This document shows, piece after piece, positions 25,001-33,246 of a stretch of DNA of 64,000 nt. A model generated the notes under the pieces. It did not search any database, was not told the DNA's origin, and saw only the letters and a program-made list of their open reading frames with translations. The DNA is from Candidatus Altimarinota bacterium (GTDB lineage Bacteria; Patescibacteriota; Gracilibacteria; UBA4473): positions 62,001 through 126,000 of the forward strand of contig JAHDHX010000004.1 of NCBI GenBank assembly GCA_020631075.1, read 5' to 3'. A program made the translations under genes and the position numbers. Position 1 is the first letter of the stretch, and each line of letters opens with the position of its first letter.

Positions 25001-27938
25001 CCAGCTCGGGCTTGATCGCGTCCATATCCACCACAAATCCACCCTCGACCAGGTCGAGATTGAGCTCGGTGTTGTCGTTGAGCAGCGCGTCACGCACCAG
25101 CTCAAAGTACTCACTGTTGACCCCCGCATCAATGTGATCGTGTAACCAGTCTTCTATCAGCTGCTGCTGCCCCACGACCCGCCTGTCAGCGGCTTGCTTG
25201 TCGGTTTGGGTTTTTTCCAGCTCAGCCTGCAGTTCGGCTTGTTTTTTCGCTATCGCTTCGGTCAGCTGCTCTTGCAGCGTCGTCATCTTCTCGGCCAGCT
25301 GGTCATACGCCTCTTTCGCCGCCGCTTGCTGCTGCTCGGCTTGCTTATGGTCTATTTTTGCTGTTTCCACATCTTTTCGAGCTGTCTCCACGATCCCCTC
25401 CGTCTTTTCGTCTAGGTCATGCGCCTCACTCGTCTTTTCCGCGCGGGCCAGCGCGTCCCTCTCTTCGCGCAGGTTCGTCTTCGCCACCATCAGGTTTTCC
25501 TTGGCCACGTTCAGCTCCCCCAGCTTCACCGCCAGCTCCGACTGCTGGTCCATCAGCTGCTCTTTCAGCTGCCAGATCTGGCTCCCTTTCAGCGCCTCCC
25601 GCCCGAGGCTCTCCCGCGCGACATCGCTCAGTGGCTGGTGCTCGGCCGTCGGGTCATAGCCGTCAGCTTTCATCCGCTCAGTGATGCTCTGGCTGGCGGC
25701 ATACCGTTGGTAATACGTCGCCGCCTCGACCAGCAGCCGATACACATCATCTGGGGTATCCCCCGCTTGAATTCGCGCGTCAAACTGCGTCTCGACCAGC
25801 AGGCGTGACGCTGGGTCGAGGTCATTGAGAAGTTTGTTATACCGCGCACTATAATCCCCACTGCCGTCATCATACGGCTCCAAGCTCAGCCCCCGCCCTG
25901 TTGGCTGGCGCAGCTGCGCTTCCATCTGGCTGATGGCTTCCGCCGCCAGCACCCCCTCGTCACTCAGCATGGCTTCGTTGCTCAGGGTACGGTCCACTGC
26001 TTCCAGCAGGTCGCCTTTCACCTCTGCCAGTCGCACCCGCATCCCTTCCAGGTGCGCTCGCACCCGCGAGCTCAGCTCATCATATTTGGTCTGGTTTTTC
26101 ACCTCCAGTGTCTGTGGGTCGACGGCGGCTCGCAGCGGCCGCGAACGATCCCCTGTACTATTCCCCACCTGTTTAAGGTCTCGCCATAGCTGCTCGACGC
26201 GACTTTCCAGCTGGGTGTCATACCACTCTTGCACGGCTTTCTGAGCATTGCTGTCCATGGTGTGCTTGGCGGTTATCTCGCTCCAGCTGGTGCGCTCGGG
26301 CGTGAAGCCCGCAAACCGCGTCTGGTCAAACAGTTCCATCAGGTTGTCATACACCCCCAGCTTCAGGAAGCTATTCTGATACAAGATTTCCAGATTTTTA
26401 TTCAGCTGCTCCACATCGACACTACTCGGGTCGATCTCCTCCACCCCGGGCACGATGGCCGCCGTGCGGTTCATCAGGCGGATATACTCCGTCATATCAC
26501 CGTTATACTCCGCCACACTCAGGGCCAAGGGCAGCGACTGCAGCTCCGCCAGGGTGGCTTGCACCGCCTGCGCAGTGTCTTCGAGGATCAACTGCTTGAT
26601 CTCCCCCACCATCTTGACGGCTCGGCGCCAGGCCTCTCGGTCGTCATCCGCTTGCAAGATCACCATCCCCGCCTCGTCACTATACAGCCGATCGTGCAGG
26701 TCCATTACCAGTGCTTCATATTCGGTGTATTTCGCCCGCGTGTCGCTGAAGTCCCCCTCCTCGAGCAAGTCGGTAAACACACTACTGGGCTGGGCCTGAC
26801 TCGGCCCCCCCTGCAGGCGAAAGATGGGGTCACGCACCAGCGCCCCCAGCAGGCTGTCGTGGTGGTGCACGACGTCATTGGCTCGTTGATTGACGGCCTC
26901 AAACTGGTCAGTCATGGTCGTCAGGTGCTGGTGGTACAACCCGTCTGACTGGTGGTCGGCCCGCTTGTCTGCAAACTGCTTGGCGATGGCGTCAAAGTGC
27001 TCGGTAAACTCCTTGAGTTTGGCCGTGCTGACATCGGTGGCGGTCAGGGCTTCGAGGTTTTGGGCCGTGGGGGCCTGCGCCGCGGCGATCAGCTCAGCGT
27101 AGTTTTCGTTTTCATACGGCGTCTCTTGCAGCTCAAACTCCCGCTCAAGGATAGCCGCCGTGCTGGCGTCTGGTGCGGCTTTGGTGTGCGCGCGCTGGCG
27201 CGCGCTGGTGTTGGCTTGGTCGGCTTCGTCCAGGGCGGCTGCCACGTCACCGCCCATGCGACTCACGCGGTTAGCTTTGGGGAAATACTCCCGCACGGTC
27301 TCCCCCGTCAGGCGCTGCAACAGCTCACTTTTCCCCGCTTGCTCATTTGATAAGTACACCGACTTCTTCAGGAGTTTTTTCGCTGCCGCCATCTCCGACT
27401 CCACCATCTGCAGGGCCGCCTCATAGCTGTCTTTGGCTGTCTGCTTGTCGACCCCTTGGTCGAGCTGTTGTTTATACTCCGCCTCCACCTGCCGCTGCTG
27501 CTCTTTCCCGTGCAGCTTGACGGCCTCTTTCTTGCCTTTGCGCTCCATATTTTTCTCTTTCCGCGCACGGAACCCCACATTGACCGTCCCCGCAGCGATA
27601 GCGTCCAGTTTCTGCTGGGTGGTGGTGGCGGCGTCCCCAGCGGCAGCTTTTAGGTTGGCCGTGTGCTTGCGTGCTTTGCGCTTGGCGCTCTTGCGCAATT
27701 TTTTGGTTTCGTACCCCGTCACGTCACCCGCCTCATTTGTGACCGCTGTCAGCTCCAGTCGTCCCTTCTTTTCTTGTTTATTCAGCCATTTCTCGGCTCT
27801 TTTCACCTTGCGTGATTTCTTGTCTGGGGTCGCGCCAGGGGCGCCACTGGCGGTACTCGAAGGCTGGTTCTTTTTCATTTGCCAGACATATCTGTCCAGC
27901 TCTGGGCCGAGGCCTGTCTCGCGCAGCAAACGTTTCAT
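22065..27938 (-). CDS. Giant 1957-aa coiled-coil protein with peptidoglycan-binding-like segment
   Basis: The start at 27938 (MKRLLRETGLGPELDRYVWQ) lies downstream of an extended -10, TGATATAAT, with about 25 nt of leader. Residues 1-170 are very basic. Residues about 170-1250 are long helices and coiled coils, and 1250-1420 are acidic with Asp/Gly/Asn repeats. A peptidoglycan-binding-like stretch (QDGLMGPGTISAFERYL) falls near residue 1490. The C-terminal 500 residues contain about four beta-rich units with an NG.(R/Y)(Y/F).V....V.LP.GV pattern. There is no signal peptide. A tape-measure role is conceivable from length, coiled coils and context, but the C-terminal domains and position between capsid and connector genes argue against it. 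The protein encoded at 57847 is a smaller relative in layout. Confidence 0.7.
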   Translation of the reverse strand: MKRLLRETGLGPELDRYVWQMKKNQPSSTASGAPGATPDKKSRKVKRAEKWLNKQEKKGRLELTAVTNEAGDVTGYETKKLRKSAKRKARKHTANLKAAAGDAATTTQQKLDAIAAGTVNVGFRARKEKNMERKGKKEAVKLHGKEQQRQVEAEYKQQLDQGVDKQTAKDSYEAALQMVESEMAAAKKLLKKSVYLSNEQAGKSELLQRLTGETVREYFPKANRVSRMGGDVAAALDEADQANTSARQRAHTKAAPDASTAAILEREFELQETPYENENYAELIAAAQAPTAQNLEALTATDVSTAKLKEFTEHFDAIAKQFADKRADHQSDGLYHQHLTTMTDQFEAVNQRANDVVHHHDSLLGALVRDPIFRLQGGPSQAQPSSVFTDLLEEGDFSDTRAKYTEYEALVMDLHDRLYSDEAGMVILQADDDREAWRRAVKMVGEIKQLILEDTAQAVQATLAELQSLPLALSVAEYNGDMTEYIRLMNRTAAIVPGVEEIDPSSVDVEQLNKNLEILYQNSFLKLGVYDNLMELFDQTRFAGFTPERTSWSEITAKHTMDSNAQKAVQEWYDTQLESRVEQLWRDLKQVGNSTGDRSRPLRAAVDPQTLEVKNQTKYDELSSRVRAHLEGMRVRLAEVKGDLLEAVDRTLSNEAMLSDEGVLAAEAISQMEAQLRQPTGRGLSLEPYDDGSGDYSARYNKLLNDLDPASRLLVETQFDARIQAGDTPDDVYRLLVEAATYYQRYAASQSITERMKADGYDPTAEHQPLSDVARESLGREALKGSQIWQLKEQLMDQQSELAVKLGELNVAKENLMVAKTNLREERDALARAEKTSEAHDLDEKTEGIVETARKDVETAKIDHKQAEQQQAAAKEAYDQLAEKMTTLQEQLTEAIAKKQAELQAELEKTQTDKQAADRRVVGQQQLIEDWLHDHIDAGVNSEYFELVRDALLNDNTELNLDLVEGGFVVDMDAIKPELEQFYAYRAERDTLQQKIDLINGQAAVLDLTLTDIDPVPDSEVVVDKDDDESDDEKPDEQNNDEDKNENGIELSPEAKMRANLKILGEALAITDMNMVTPELEFGTYHSRSDRNTPLGFSLKYIDQDGNLQMKTISEYVKSLADFDANQLQTFIDDFNDLHSDASLKELSTADYATQLNEFLSEDNQQEVSENEPTSETETVEVEEMDEKTEAQLELLLGLRGNPEALQKLEALIKLDDPCDPTTAEFRYFSALVDGVPRSQTLLNKINELLGKIAGDECPCTDQAKERLQLYAEALDKMICFLDQIPKEDEPKPDNDSDRGSDDDNSGNGSDGNGGGNNGDGGGDGTNGDGSGDGGADSMNCDCENWPDWMAKIAGVDERAMSIAGGVANNDLIVKAILNPAQGITFPQAITDLANQHQYARVAGTTMSGRAIAAGGAFTNALQGFLNGNLSNPSPNLAQDGLMGPGTISAFERYLQMNAPLASPTGTGNPVVDRNSGSGGNTEPIKVDNTKTALVNSREKVVNSALSPTVSSGYIDTTLETTAGRNVIPVAADAKEVKYAGINMYIKEVTAPTPLTIAMLGNDYYLPVVDDKITLPEGVKITPDENGSANIALMPGYMAASDAGTTSLSGMTLSELKTAPNPTESVQMSWDGASALTGLGEGVEKVYLPGGKTTDVVQDESDRYLVFAEVNGNRFGVKINNESVTLPAGVTWQTNGQFEDANGKNMTVNGAPTNMGGTLFFTELKSPEVTSVVKTISVDSCDLNAGTPRTIGADITTVEFSDDADLMATVETVNGKRYFVLGNDRVAIGTDNKLILPEGVVIDIGYKNFTANDGDKVLETQEVGDINVITGVKEEGTRPVDNVEVSDTTQEFDPEHPEKGGWIAYSTWASLNIIIEGETAPIGYDIGWGSSKYFIQFKQNGVRNRIELESERRSGVNYVKIPPNLKIETVNGETSFILRDGYQINNNDIYDQSPKSA

Positions 27939-27969
27939 GTGGGGCGATTTCCAAGTGATAAATCCCGTG

Positions 27970-27978
27970 ATTATATCA
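27970..27978 (-). promoter_or_regulatory. Extended -10 TGATATAAT for the giant coiled-coil gene
   Basis: TGATATAATCAC is identical to the sequence just upstream of the gene at 57847, in a similar protein class. Confidence 0.6.
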
Positions 27979-28052
27979 TGAAATTTGCCCGCAGAGCAAC
28001 TGCAGCTACGACTCGATTGACATATTGCTACTGATTTATTATCAATAAAAAG

Positions 28053-28754
28053 ATGAACGAAAATCCCCTGGTGTACGTCCACGCCCCTGACCCAAACACT
28101 AAAGCCCTGCTCGAGCTAGCCGCCGAAGAGTTGAGCGAAGACCTCCCCGACGCTCGGGTGCAGCTGATCAAGCAGCTCTCACCCCCCGCCGACCATGCCC
28201 CTGACACGCCCACCGTGCTGGTGCTCAGTGGCCAGCTGGCCTTGTCGGAGCTCCCCGAATGGACCCGCACCAACGTCCAACTGGTGATCTTCCAGCCCGA
28301 AGACCTCGAAGACGTGCCCCTCTGGGCCAACGAAACCCCCTGCTTCGCCCCCTATGACGGGCTTAACCCCCGCGGCTCACTGCAGAGCGCCATCATTGAC
28401 AAAGTAAAAGAAACCATCGAAACCTTACTCACCACCGACGCTGACACCACTCTCACTCCCCACGCTGACACTACACCAGATCCCCTCCCCCACCCTGACC
28501 AGTCGCTCCGCCTCCCCCAGCCCGCCGCCCAGCAGCTGCTCGACGCATTGGCCGACCGTTACCGCACGCTGGGCCCTGACGCGTTCCGCGTGTCGGGTGG
28601 CTTCCGCCTGCCCAACGGCTGGTCGCTCGGGGTGGCCCAGCCGCAGTACATCCTGCGGCAGCTGCTCGCCCACACGGCTGACGACCTCCCCACCAGCATG
28701 GCCGCCTGGCAGCGGGTACTAGGCAGTGTTAACAAATTGGAAAAAACAGGTTGA
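28053..28754 (+). CDS. Hypothetical protein whose C-terminus runs into a MITE-like repeat
   Basis: The 233-residue product has an N-terminal alpha/beta region (LVYVHAPDPNTKALLELAAEEL...TVLVLSGQLAL...NVQLVIFQPEDLEDVPLWA) whose strand-helix rhythm suggests a Rossmann or receiver-like fold. A Thr/Pro-rich linker follows, then a second helical domain (AAQQLLDALADRYRTLGPDAFRVSGGFRLPNGWSLGVAQPQYILRQLLAHT). The last 11 codons and the TGA lie inside repeat copy 2, so the native C-terminus has been replaced. TATTAT lies 10 nt before the ATG. It diverges from the giant coiled-coil gene. Confidence 0.6.
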   Translation: MNENPLVYVHAPDPNTKALLELAAEELSEDLPDARVQLIKQLSPPADHAPDTPTVLVLSGQLALSELPEWTRTNVQLVIFQPEDLEDVPLWANETPCFAPYDGLNPRGSLQSAIIDKVKETIETLLTTDADTTLTPHADTTPDPLPHPDQSLRLPQPAAQQLLDALADRYRTLGPDAFRVSGGFRLPNGWSLGVAQPQYILRQLLAHTADDLPTSMAAWQRVLGSVNKLEKTG

Positions 28755-28910
28755 TCCTAAAATATGGAGAGATTTGAGTGAAAAAAGAATCTTTTTGGCT
28801 GCAAAATGGTTGCGTATTTTTGCCTTGATCCATCAAGGCTGCAAATACGCGCCCATTTTTCGCTCAAAAATCTCTCTTTTTTCTCCTCAAACCAATTTGT
28901 GAACACTCCC
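28722..28910. mobile_element. MITE-like foldback repeat, copy 2 (189 bp)
   Basis: The ends are GGCAGTGTTAACAAATTGG and CCAATTTGTGAACACTCCC, and the interior is nearly identical to copies 1 and 3. TA precedes the left end but TG follows the right end, so a target duplication is incomplete. It supplies the last codons and stop of the gene at 28053. Confidence 0.75.
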
Positions 28911-28944
28911 TGGGCCTGAGTTATTAACCAGCTGCGAAATCCCC

Positions 28945-29334
28945 TCACGGACAGTTGGGCCGACGGCCCCGCTTGCGTTTGCCGTCAATGATGATGTCAT
29001 GCGGATCCTCTATCAGCGGCGGTTTGCGCAGCAGCGACTCCACGTCGCCCCAGACATAGCGCCAGCACTGCTGGTACAGGGTCAAGATGGCGTCTCGCAC
29101 GCGGTGGGGCAGCGCCGTGGTGACAAAGGTCTGGTACTGGTACAGTCGCACCCCCGACCCAACATAGTCACGCATGACCAGCACGCGGTCACGCGTCCCC
29201 CCACGGATGAAATCCCTTACCGCCCCGTGCAGCGGGGTCGGTTCGGGTTGCTTGGCTTTGCGTCTGCGACGACGGCGCTTGGGTTTGGGCTGGGCACGGC
29301 GGACGGGTTGGGCAGGGGCGAGGGGGCTTTCCAT
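28945..29334 (-). CDS. Basic, probably nucleic-acid-binding protein
   Basis: The 129-residue product begins MESPLAPAQPVRRAQPKPKRRRRRRK, a Pro/Arg/Lys tail that would bind nucleic acid. A helical core follows (RVRDAILTLYQQCWRYVWGDVESLL), and it ends in a second basic cluster (GKRKRGRRPN). TTACAG 7 nt before the ATG at 29334 supports a leaderless start there over the ATG at 29352. It lies directly downstream of the major capsid gene. DNA packaging or condensation is one guess; there is no recognisable family. Confidence 0.5.
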   Translation of the reverse strand: MESPLAPAQPVRRAQPKPKRRRRRRKAKQPEPTPLHGAVRDFIRGGTRDRVLVMRDYVGSGVRLYQYQTFVTTALPHRVRDAILTLYQQCWRYVWGDVESLLRKPPLIEDPHDIIIDGKRKRGRRPNCP

Positions 29335-29658
29335 GTGACTGCTGTAAGACAAGAAATAGAAACTGGAGAGCTACCCCCCGACAGGCCAATGTGTAAAACT
29401 TATTGATAACTTTTGTATTCGTGAGCGAGAAATGAGCGGTGCACGCAATGTGGAAAACTTTTGCATAACTCTTGAAAAACTCTGAGGACACGCTCCTACA
29501 GCAATCTCTCACCACACTGCTAGGGCGTGACTCTCCTTCTGGCTGAATACATCTGACGAACACGTCCGCGAAATTGCTTCACGGGCGGGCCGTCCCCCCG
29601 CCGTGAGATATGCACACTCGCCCCCCCGAGTGTGCAAAACCCCACGGCAAGCCTCCCG
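29335..29658. other. Spacer downstream of the capsid gene
   Basis: No gene is visible. It contains the promoter of the basic protein gene, AT-rich short direct repeats near 29400-29480 (aacttttg-type), and the hairpin at 29611. Confidence 0.5.
29611..29636 (-). terminator. 10-bp hairpin after the major capsid gene
   Basis: A perfect stem TGCACACTCG/CGAGTGTGCA with a C6 loop lies 23 nt past the stop of the capsid gene. There is no T run, so it may protect the 3' end or terminate inefficiently. Confidence 0.5.
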
Positions 29659-30711
29659 CTAGGCCGTAAACACCTGCTGCGACGCAAACGCCTGCGGCGA
29701 GGTGAAGACGGGCGCCCCCACCCACGAGTGGTAGACACACTGGGTTTTGGGGTTTGACTCGGTCAACAGTTCGACGTGCGAGCCATAGGTCTGGCCCGTG
29801 CAGTCGTCGACATTCAGGCAGTCATAGCAATTGACCCCCGTGGTGGTGCCGTTGCAGCCGCGGTACACCACCACCCCGTCTGGGACGTACGGCGTCCAGA
29901 CCCCCGTGGCGTCGGTGTACCCCGCGTCATACACCCGCACGCCCATCCCGCGCACTTTGGGAATGTCAGTGCCCATCACGAGGCAAGAGCGCAGACACTC
30001 GCCGAGCTCTTCACGCACACTGTCCGCTTGGACAAATTTTGTGTACGTTTCTTGGTTCATGACCATCTCACACGGGGTGAAGCACGTCCCGCGGAAGCTC
30101 AGCCGCGCGTCGTCGATGTCTTGGAGCGGGGTCGAGTTGACCTCGTCGGTCCAGACGTCGGTGCCCGTCAGGCTGGGCAGCACGGTCGTGCCTGTGTTGA
30201 TGGTGATGGGCCCCGCCCCTGGGTCAGCGGTGTCGACATTCATCTGGCCCATCACCCCCTCCCAGAATGATTTTTCTTTCAGCTGGGCGGCCCGCTGGGC
30301 CAGCACGTCAAAGGCCCGCTGCACTGCCCCCGCAATCGCGCCCAGCTGGGCGTCGGTGGCGCAGCCGTTCTTGGCGGCATAGATGTGCGTCAGCAGCTCG
30401 TGGTCAAAGCAGCACGTCTCCTTGGTGACGATCGCCCCAAAGATCTCTGTGGCGAGGTCGCCTTTGGGCACCTCGGTGGCGGCGTCACCCAGCTCGACGG
30501 CTTGAGCGATGCCTTTGTTGGGCTCGAAGGCCGTGAAACGGATGTGGATGCCGTCGTGCTTGATCGGCTCCCCCATGATCTGGTGCCCGAGGAGGTTTTC
30601 GGCCTGGGCGCACATCGCCGTGGGGAAGAGGACGTTGGCGGCGTCGTTGGTCAACAGGAAGTTGGGGCCGCACTCGCGCATGATCTGCGCAATGGTCGTA
30701 GTCGTAGGCAT
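29659..30711 (-). CDS. Phage major capsid protein, lambda gpE-like
   Basis: The 350-residue length matches the gpE family (about 340). The N-terminal region has the A.NLLGHQIMGEPIKHDGIHIRF...GIAQAVELGD..TEV pattern, and a central helix region is followed by a conserved late part: FTPCEMVMNQETYTKFVQ, IPKVRGMGVRVYDAGY and TPYVPDGVVVYRG. These match the HK97-fold capsid E family, in which 'V.vwvYd..y......pylPdg.v' recurs. It has 14 cysteines, about 4 percent of residues, including CC, CFTPC, CLRSC and CYDC..DDC groups. TGTATAAT upstream is one of the strongest -10 boxes in the window. Confidence 0.8.
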   Translation of the reverse strand: MPTTTTIAQIMRECGPNFLLTNDAANVLFPTAMCAQAENLLGHQIMGEPIKHDGIHIRFTAFEPNKGIAQAVELGDAATEVPKGDLATEIFGAIVTKETCCFDHELLTHIYAAKNGCATDAQLGAIAGAVQRAFDVLAQRAAQLKEKSFWEGVMGQMNVDTADPGAGPITINTGTTVLPSLTGTDVWTDEVNSTPLQDIDDARLSFRGTCFTPCEMVMNQETYTKFVQADSVREELGECLRSCLVMGTDIPKVRGMGVRVYDAGYTDATGVWTPYVPDGVVVYRGCNGTTTGVNCYDCLNVDDCTGQTYGSHVELLTESNPKTQCVYHSWVGAPVFTSPQAFASQQVFTA

Positions 30712-31113
30712 GGAAAAGGTGAGTAATTATACAGCGGAGGGCTGGAACTTACACACACAGGAGGAGGGAGGGCTGGAGGGCTGGGGGTTTGAGAGGATAA
30801 AGAGAGAATTACTGAAGGAAACAGAAGCCAGTGGAGCAGAGAAACCGTGGCAGATAGAGCGGCGTCAGCGTGGCTCTGTGCCAGTAGTGGGGGCGAAAAG
30901 GTGAGACGACAATGGGACAGGGCCACAGATTTTTGTGACGATTGCGCGACCGCGCCGTCAAAGTAATTGAAACCACAATGTAATACTTCATTCAAATTTT
31001 CATCTGACTGGCCCCCCTCTGGCGGCCACCCCGTGACTGACCGAGCCTCCCACTCGCAGCACGACTGCTTTTTGTGGTGTTCCGATTTTTTTGTCATTTC
31101 ATGCCTTCTCATT
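30712..31113. other. Divergent spacer upstream of the capsid gene
   Basis: No gene is visible. It holds the capsid promoter on the minus side. A palindrome near 30930-30960 (TGACG...CGTCA enclosing GCGCG/GCGC) could be an operator or a weak hairpin. Confidence 0.45.
30726..30733 (-). promoter_or_regulatory. Extended -10 TGTATAAT for the capsid gene
   Basis: TGTATAAT lies 14 nt before the ATG at 30711. No clear -35 is seen at the usual distance. Confidence 0.6.
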
Positions 31114-32121
31114 ATGGCTTCGCTTTCCGCCCCGTCCTCATTGGCTTCACTGCCTGACCTTTACACACCCGCTGACATCGACCCCACTGGCACCACCGCC
31201 GTGGCGCAGACCCACCCGATGCTCACCCAGGCTGACCTCTACCGCGAGGTGACTGACCTCGCCCCCACCTCCGCCAGCACGCCCCACGCGCTGGGGCCCG
31301 ACGCACCGTTGACCCTGACCGCCAGCGAGGTGCAAATGCTGATCGAGGAGGTGATGGCCGAAGAGTCAAAGTATATGAGTTACCTCGTGCCCGACGCCGC
31401 CCCAGACGACCCACTCCGCAGTCCAGCGGCCAAGCTGATCGCACTGGGCACGCTGGCCGAGGAAGCCCAGACCCGACTCGACCAGCTGCAGGGCCTTGAC
31501 CTGCAGGCCATCATGGCCACGGGGGTGGACTACCCCACGGCCAGCACACTGACCGAGCGACTCGGGCGGGAACGATACCGACTGGAGGCCAACCTTGTGC
31601 AGATCGACCTGCTGCAGAAATCGCTCGACCCTGACGCGTATGCGGAGAACCGCACGGACCTCCAGCCGAATGAATTCACTGAGGTGGAGGCGGACTGCAT
31701 CACCCAGCTGGTGAGCTATATGCGACACACCAAGCAAAAACTGGAGCAATTTGTCCCGCTGGGGCCCGACCACGCCCTGATGGAGGGGCTGGCATATGAC
31801 CCTCGGGTCAACGGCCTCATTAAGCAAACGGAAGACGCACTGGCGCAGCTGGCCCGCCTGCAGGAAATCCTCAAGCAGCCGTCGATCAGCTGTGCGCATT
31901 TCACGTGGATGGTGCGGGATGAAATCAAGAATCTGGTCGAGTACCGAGCGGGGCGATATGCCTATGGGCAGGCACCCACGGACGGCGAGCACGGCAGCAC
32001 GCCTATCGGGAAGGGGCTGGGGAGATGGCGGATGCTTCGCCAGAGACAGAGCAAATCAGGGCCAATCAAACCCGTGCACGCGGATGCTGTGAAAGAGCGG
32101 ATCGAAGTACTCTCGCAGTAG
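31114..32121 (+). CDS. Hypothetical helical protein, 335 aa
   Basis: The product starts MASLSAPSSLASLPDLYTPAD and is predicted largely helical after residue 60, with amphipathic helices such as LTASEVQMLIEEVMAEESKYMSYLV and LVQIDLLQKSLDPDAY. The C-terminus is basic (GRWRMLRQRQSKSG). It is encoded opposite to the head genes and converges with the decoration gene 26 nt away. No family is recognised. A minor head protein or packaging accessory is possible, but only from location. Confidence 0.55.
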   Translation: MASLSAPSSLASLPDLYTPADIDPTGTTAVAQTHPMLTQADLYREVTDLAPTSASTPHALGPDAPLTLTASEVQMLIEEVMAEESKYMSYLVPDAAPDDPLRSPAAKLIALGTLAEEAQTRLDQLQGLDLQAIMATGVDYPTASTLTERLGRERYRLEANLVQIDLLQKSLDPDAYAENRTDLQPNEFTEVEADCITQLVSYMRHTKQKLEQFVPLGPDHALMEGLAYDPRVNGLIKQTEDALAQLARLQEILKQPSISCAHFTWMVRDEIKNLVEYRAGRYAYGQAPTDGEHGSTPIGKGLGRWRMLRQRQSKSGPIKPVHADAVKERIEVLSQ

Positions 32122-32147
32122 GCCCTCACAGGGCTTAAATTGGCGCT

Positions 32148-32558
32148 TTAGAACTCGGCGCCGATGACCAGCACGCCCTTGACGATGCGGCCGCGGAGGT
32201 GGTCTATGGCGTCGGGGTCGAGCCCTGTCAGTAGTCGACTGTGGAAGTAGCCCCCGCGGTAGACCAGCACGCCTGCGCCGTCGAGGTGGTCAGACACTGT
32301 TAGTGACTGGGCGAGGAGGCACCGCGCGGTGCCCTGCCCGTTGGGCGCGGAGGGCACATAGGGCGCGAGGGAGCCGCCGTCTGGGCCCGCGACGAGCATG
32401 GCCATGACCTGCCCCGCGGGGAGGGTGCCCTGTGGGCAATGACTGACCGCCAAGGGCAGCCGCGCCCAGTGGTAGAGCGGGTCCGTCAGTGCCGCGGTGC
32501 AGATGTGCCGGTCGGGGGGGGCGATGCACTGGGGGGAAAAGTGGGCTTCGAGAGTCAT
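32148..32558 (-). CDS. Head decoration protein, lambda gpD-like
   Basis: The 136-residue product aligns by eye with the gpD family: TLPAGQVMAMLV (the 'l..GtvLg.it' element), APYVPSAPNGQGTARCLLAQSLT ('y......dG...a.gIL...') and GVLVYRGGYFHSRLLTGL near the C-terminus. Such proteins trimerise on the outside of expanded capsids and stabilise them. In lambda it precedes the major capsid gene, and here it also lies upstream of that gene, although a plus-strand gene intervenes. Together with the gpE-like capsid this gives the strongest evidence for a lambda-type head. Confidence 0.8.
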   Translation of the reverse strand: MTLEAHFSPQCIAPPDRHICTAALTDPLYHWARLPLAVSHCPQGTLPAGQVMAMLVAGPDGGSLAPYVPSAPNGQGTARCLLAQSLTVSDHLDGAGVLVYRGGYFHSRLLTGLDPDAIDHLRGRIVKGVLVIGAEF

Positions 32559-32639
32559 GGTGCGGGCGAGAAAAAGTGGCGGGAGAGCCGTGAGGAAGCG
32601 AAAAGGTGACCGACTGGGTGGACTGGCGAAGGCGGGAAA

Positions 32640-33236
32640 TCAGCTGCTGGGGGACTGGCCCAGGGCACTGCGGAGGCGGTCGAGGGGGGAGATGGGATCG
32701 GGGGTGACCATGCTGCCGTGCAGCGGTGGCGGGACTGGCCTTTGAGCGGTCCTTTTAGCGGACGGTTTAGCGAACCATAGTTCGCTGAGCAAGTCCAGCT
32801 CGGCCTCGGCGGTGAGGGGGTCGAGGTGACTGAGTTTTTCCTCTATCCGTGCAAACAGAGCGGGTTGCTGGGGTGAGACCTCCTGACGGAGCTGGTCAAG
32901 GGTGTGCGCGTTGTGAGCGGACCACTTTGAGACCATTTGGGACAACTCGGCCTGTTGCTGCTCGATGATGGCTTGCTGGGCGGTGATCTCCGCGGTGAGG
33001 GCCTCGGTGGTGGCTTGGCTTTCGGCTTTGATCTTGGCCTTCAGCTCGCCCCGCACACTGGCCCACTCGCGCCCGCGGGCGGCGCGGTCGTCATTGATGA
33101 GCTTCTGCACTTCGGCGGGGGTGTAGGCCTCGGCCCGCAGGGCGTCGAGCTGGGCGGCGGAATCTGGCCCCTTCGGGATGGGGGCAGGGGGGCTGACCGT
33201 GTCAGCGCTGGCGGACGATGAAGTGGGAACACTCAT
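32640..33236 (-). CDS. Capsid scaffold candidate (coiled-coil protein)
   Basis: The 198-residue product (MSVPTSSSASADTVSPPAP) has a Pro-rich N-terminus and the EAYTPAEVQKLINDDRAARGREWASVR segment. A long coiled coil follows (KAKIKAESQATTEALTAEITAQQAIIEQQQAELSQM). It ends in a short C-terminal region after a Pro-rich linker. This composition and its place just upstream of decoration and capsid genes fit a GP20/scaffold-type protein. A TTTATT box lies shortly before the ATG at 33236. A huge inverted repeat (33247-33593) lies immediately upstream. Confidence 0.55.
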   Translation of the reverse strand: MSVPTSSSASADTVSPPAPIPKGPDSAAQLDALRAEAYTPAEVQKLINDDRAARGREWASVRGELKAKIKAESQATTEALTAEITAQQAIIEQQQAELSQMVSKWSAHNAHTLDQLRQEVSPQQPALFARIEEKLSHLDPLTAEAELDLLSELWFAKPSAKRTAQRPVPPPLHGSMVTPDPISPLDRLRSALGQSPSS

Positions 33237-33246
33237 GCGTATGAAT

